Shown here: piece after piece, positions 6,139 to 7,537 of the stretch | Position numbering within the stretch: position 1 is the stretch's first letter | Layout of the letters: each line of letters starts with the position of its first letter | Source: Planctomycetaceae bacterium | GTDB lineage: Bacteria; Planctomycetota; Planctomycetia; Pirellulales; Pirellulaceae | DNA length: 7,537 nt | Assembly: GCA_003455945.1 (NCBI GenBank) | Contig: DMPQ01000149.1 | Coordinates: 3,481-11,017 of the forward strand | Reading direction: 5' to 3' | The notes under the pieces: generated by a model | Database searches by the model: none | The model's input: only the letters and a program-made list of their open reading frames with translations | What the model was told of the DNA's origin: nothing | Position numbers and translations under genes: made by a program

Positions 6139-7506
6139 TCAACCGACGGCGACGTCGGAGGAGCTCCGGAGCACCGCCTCGATCGCCCGTTCCAGCTGCG
6201 GATCGACGACCGGATCGTCCGCTTCCGGAATCGCCGGCATCTCCCCTTCGGTCAGCTCGCCGCCGGTCATCGGGTCGGGCATCTCGGCAAACGTCTTCGG
6301 GTCGAGCAGCGTCGCCGGATAGTCGCGACGTCGGCGCGCGAAGGCGATCGCCCCTCGCTGAGCATCGTCCAGCGAGACCGCGAAGCCCGAGTCGGGTGAG
6401 ACGCCCCATTCGTCCGACCCGCCGTTGCGCGGGCGATGGATGTTCCGCTCGCTCGGACGCCAGTAGCTCGCGACCGTCAGCTTCAGCGCGCTTTCGCCGC
6501 CGTCGATCCGGACGATCTGCTGCACCGTCCCCTTGCCGTAGCTCCGTTCGCCGACGATCGTCGCGCGACCGTGATCCTGCAGGCAGGCCGCGACGATTTC
6601 CGCCGCGCTCGCCGTGCCGCCGTCGACCAAGACCGCCATCGGCACCTCGACCGGCAGCACCGTCCCGCTCGAGGCGACGTACGGCGGTCGGTCGAGTTCC
6701 TCGCCGCGCCGCTTGATCGTGACGATCGTTCCCGCATCGAGAAAACGATCGCACATCTCGACGGCCGATTCGAGCAAGCCGCCGGCGTTGCGCCGCAGGT
6801 CGAGAATGACTCCCTTGGGCGGCGCGGTCTGCCACGATGCCGTGACTCGATCGAGCTCGTCGATCGTCTTCTCGCCGAACTCGGTGATCCGCAGGTAGGC
6901 GATCTCGGGGTGCGATTCCAAACGGAAATCCCAGGTCCCGTCCGGTGCACGGCGATCCCCCAGCACCGACTCGATCGGGATCATGCGGCGGACCAGGTCG
7001 ACGGTGACGACCGCGCCGTCCGCCTGCTTGCGGAGTTCGAGGCGGACGGTCGAGCCGACGGGGCCGCGGATCAGATCGATCGGCGACTTGCTCGGATCGA
7101 GCGAAGCGACCGTGCGACCGTCGATCGACAGGATCACGTCTCCCGAGGCGATTCCCGCTTCCTGTGCCGGGGAACCGACGATCGGCGTCAGGACTCGCAA
7201 CTCGCCGTTCGCCGGATTCGGTTCGACCACGAACCCGACGCCGCCGAACTCCTGATCCAGATGCTCGGTCACCGCCGTGAATCGATCGGGATCGATGAAC
7301 GCCGAGTGCTCGTCGAGACTCCGCATCATCCCGTCCATCGCCGCGTGGAAGAGTTCCTTCCGCGTCCGAGGCTCGAGCGCCCGCTCCTCGACCAACGTCA
7401 TCGCCGATCCGATGATCGAGGCGTAACGGTGGCGCTGAGCAGTCTGATAGCAGGTGATCCCGACGATCAGGGACAGGAAGATCGTCACCAGATTGCGAGT
7501 CGGCAT
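6139..7506 (-). CDS. Membrane-anchored PDZ/S41 C-terminal processing protease
   Basis: Serine protease of the tail-specific / CtpA / Prc group, which cuts proteins near their C-termini in the cell envelope. The protein has 455 residues. A hydrophobic segment at about 5-20 (a signal anchor or signal peptide) would place the protease outside the cytoplasm. A PDZ domain spans about 86-170, opening with FGGVGF (87-92) and containing the IxxGDxIxxIDG element (119-130). The S41 core follows (about 175-350) with nucleophile S300 in GGTASAAE and general base K325 in SYGKGTVQ. Q329 lies four residues on, matching the Ser-Lys-Gln arrangement and the 25-residue Ser-Lys spacing of E. coli Prc. The tail (410-446) is acidic and ends in the family-like DPQLERAIEAVL. 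The frame is open to the right window edge, so an earlier start cannot be excluded, but the ATG at 7506 directly precedes the anchor. No Shine-Dalgarno is visible. Its substrate is unknown and no link to the ribose genes is evident. Confidence 0.93.
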   Translation of the reverse strand: MPTRNLVTIFLSLIVGITCYQTAQRHRYASIIGSAMTLVEERALEPRTRKELFHAAMDGMMRSLDEHSAFIDPDRFTAVTEHLDQEFGGVGFVVEPNPANGELRVLTPIVGSPAQEAGIASGDVILSIDGRTVASLDPSKSPIDLIRGPVGSTVRLELRKQADGAVVTVDLVRRMIPIESVLGDRRAPDGTWDFRLESHPEIAYLRITEFGEKTIDELDRVTASWQTAPPKGVILDLRRNAGGLLESAVEMCDRFLDAGTIVTIKRRGEELDRPPYVASSGTVLPVEVPMAVLVDGGTASAAEIVAACLQDHGRATIVGERSYGKGTVQQIVRIDGGESALKLTVASYWRPSERNIHRPRNGGSDEWGVSPDSGFAVSLDDAQRGAIAFARRRRDYPATLLDPKTFAEMPDPMTGGELTEGEMPAIPEADDPVVDPQLERAIEAVLRSSSDVAVG

Positions 7507-7537
7507 CGCAGGCTCGAAGCGGTTGAAGAGAGACGGG

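Noticed and set aside
4583..6322. A 579-codon plus-strand open frame
   Set aside because: It lies mostly opposite rbsA. Its product is Arg/Ser/Asp-rich low-complexity sequence with no recognisable domain, as expected for the antisense of a high-GC gene.

Overview
The window reads as one stretch of bacterial chromosome from a high-GC organism in which every gene lies on the minus strand. Gene style suggests a member of the Planctomycetota: an S41 peptidase with a short N-terminal anchor and an N-terminal Cys-Tyr-Gln run of the sort I associate with that phylum, a secreted nucleoside hydrolase with an Asn-Trp-Asp motif, and sparse Shine-Dalgarno signals. This assignment comes from remembered family resemblance and is moderately sure at best. 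All five visible stop codons are TGA.

In transcription order, from high to low coordinates, the genes are: (1) a membrane-anchored PDZ/S41 carboxyl-terminal processing protease (7506-6139); (2) a 179-bp gap with a good hairpin just past the S41 stop and a partly duplicated copy of the next gene's first codons; (3) an RbsA-type double ATPase (5959-4370) and (4) an RbsC-type permease (4359-3352), 10 bp apart; (5) a 217-bp gap with overlapping inverted repeats; (6) an M42 family metallo-aminopeptidase (3134-2076); (7) a nucleoside hydrolase with a signal peptide (2010-880); (8) a ribokinase (883 to the left edge, nearly complete) that overlaps the hydrolase by 4 bp.

Four of the six genes fit one pathway. 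The exported hydrolase would cleave nucleosides outside the cytoplasm into base plus ribose. RbsA/RbsC would import the ribose, and RbsK would phosphorylate it to ribose 5-phosphate. The locus therefore looks like a salvage module for external nucleosides. It lacks a recognisable ribose-binding protein and any regulator inside the window. The M42 peptidase has no obvious part in the pathway, and the S41 peptidase is probably a separate unit. I saw no RNA genes, mobile elements, CRISPR arrays or credible plus-strand genes.
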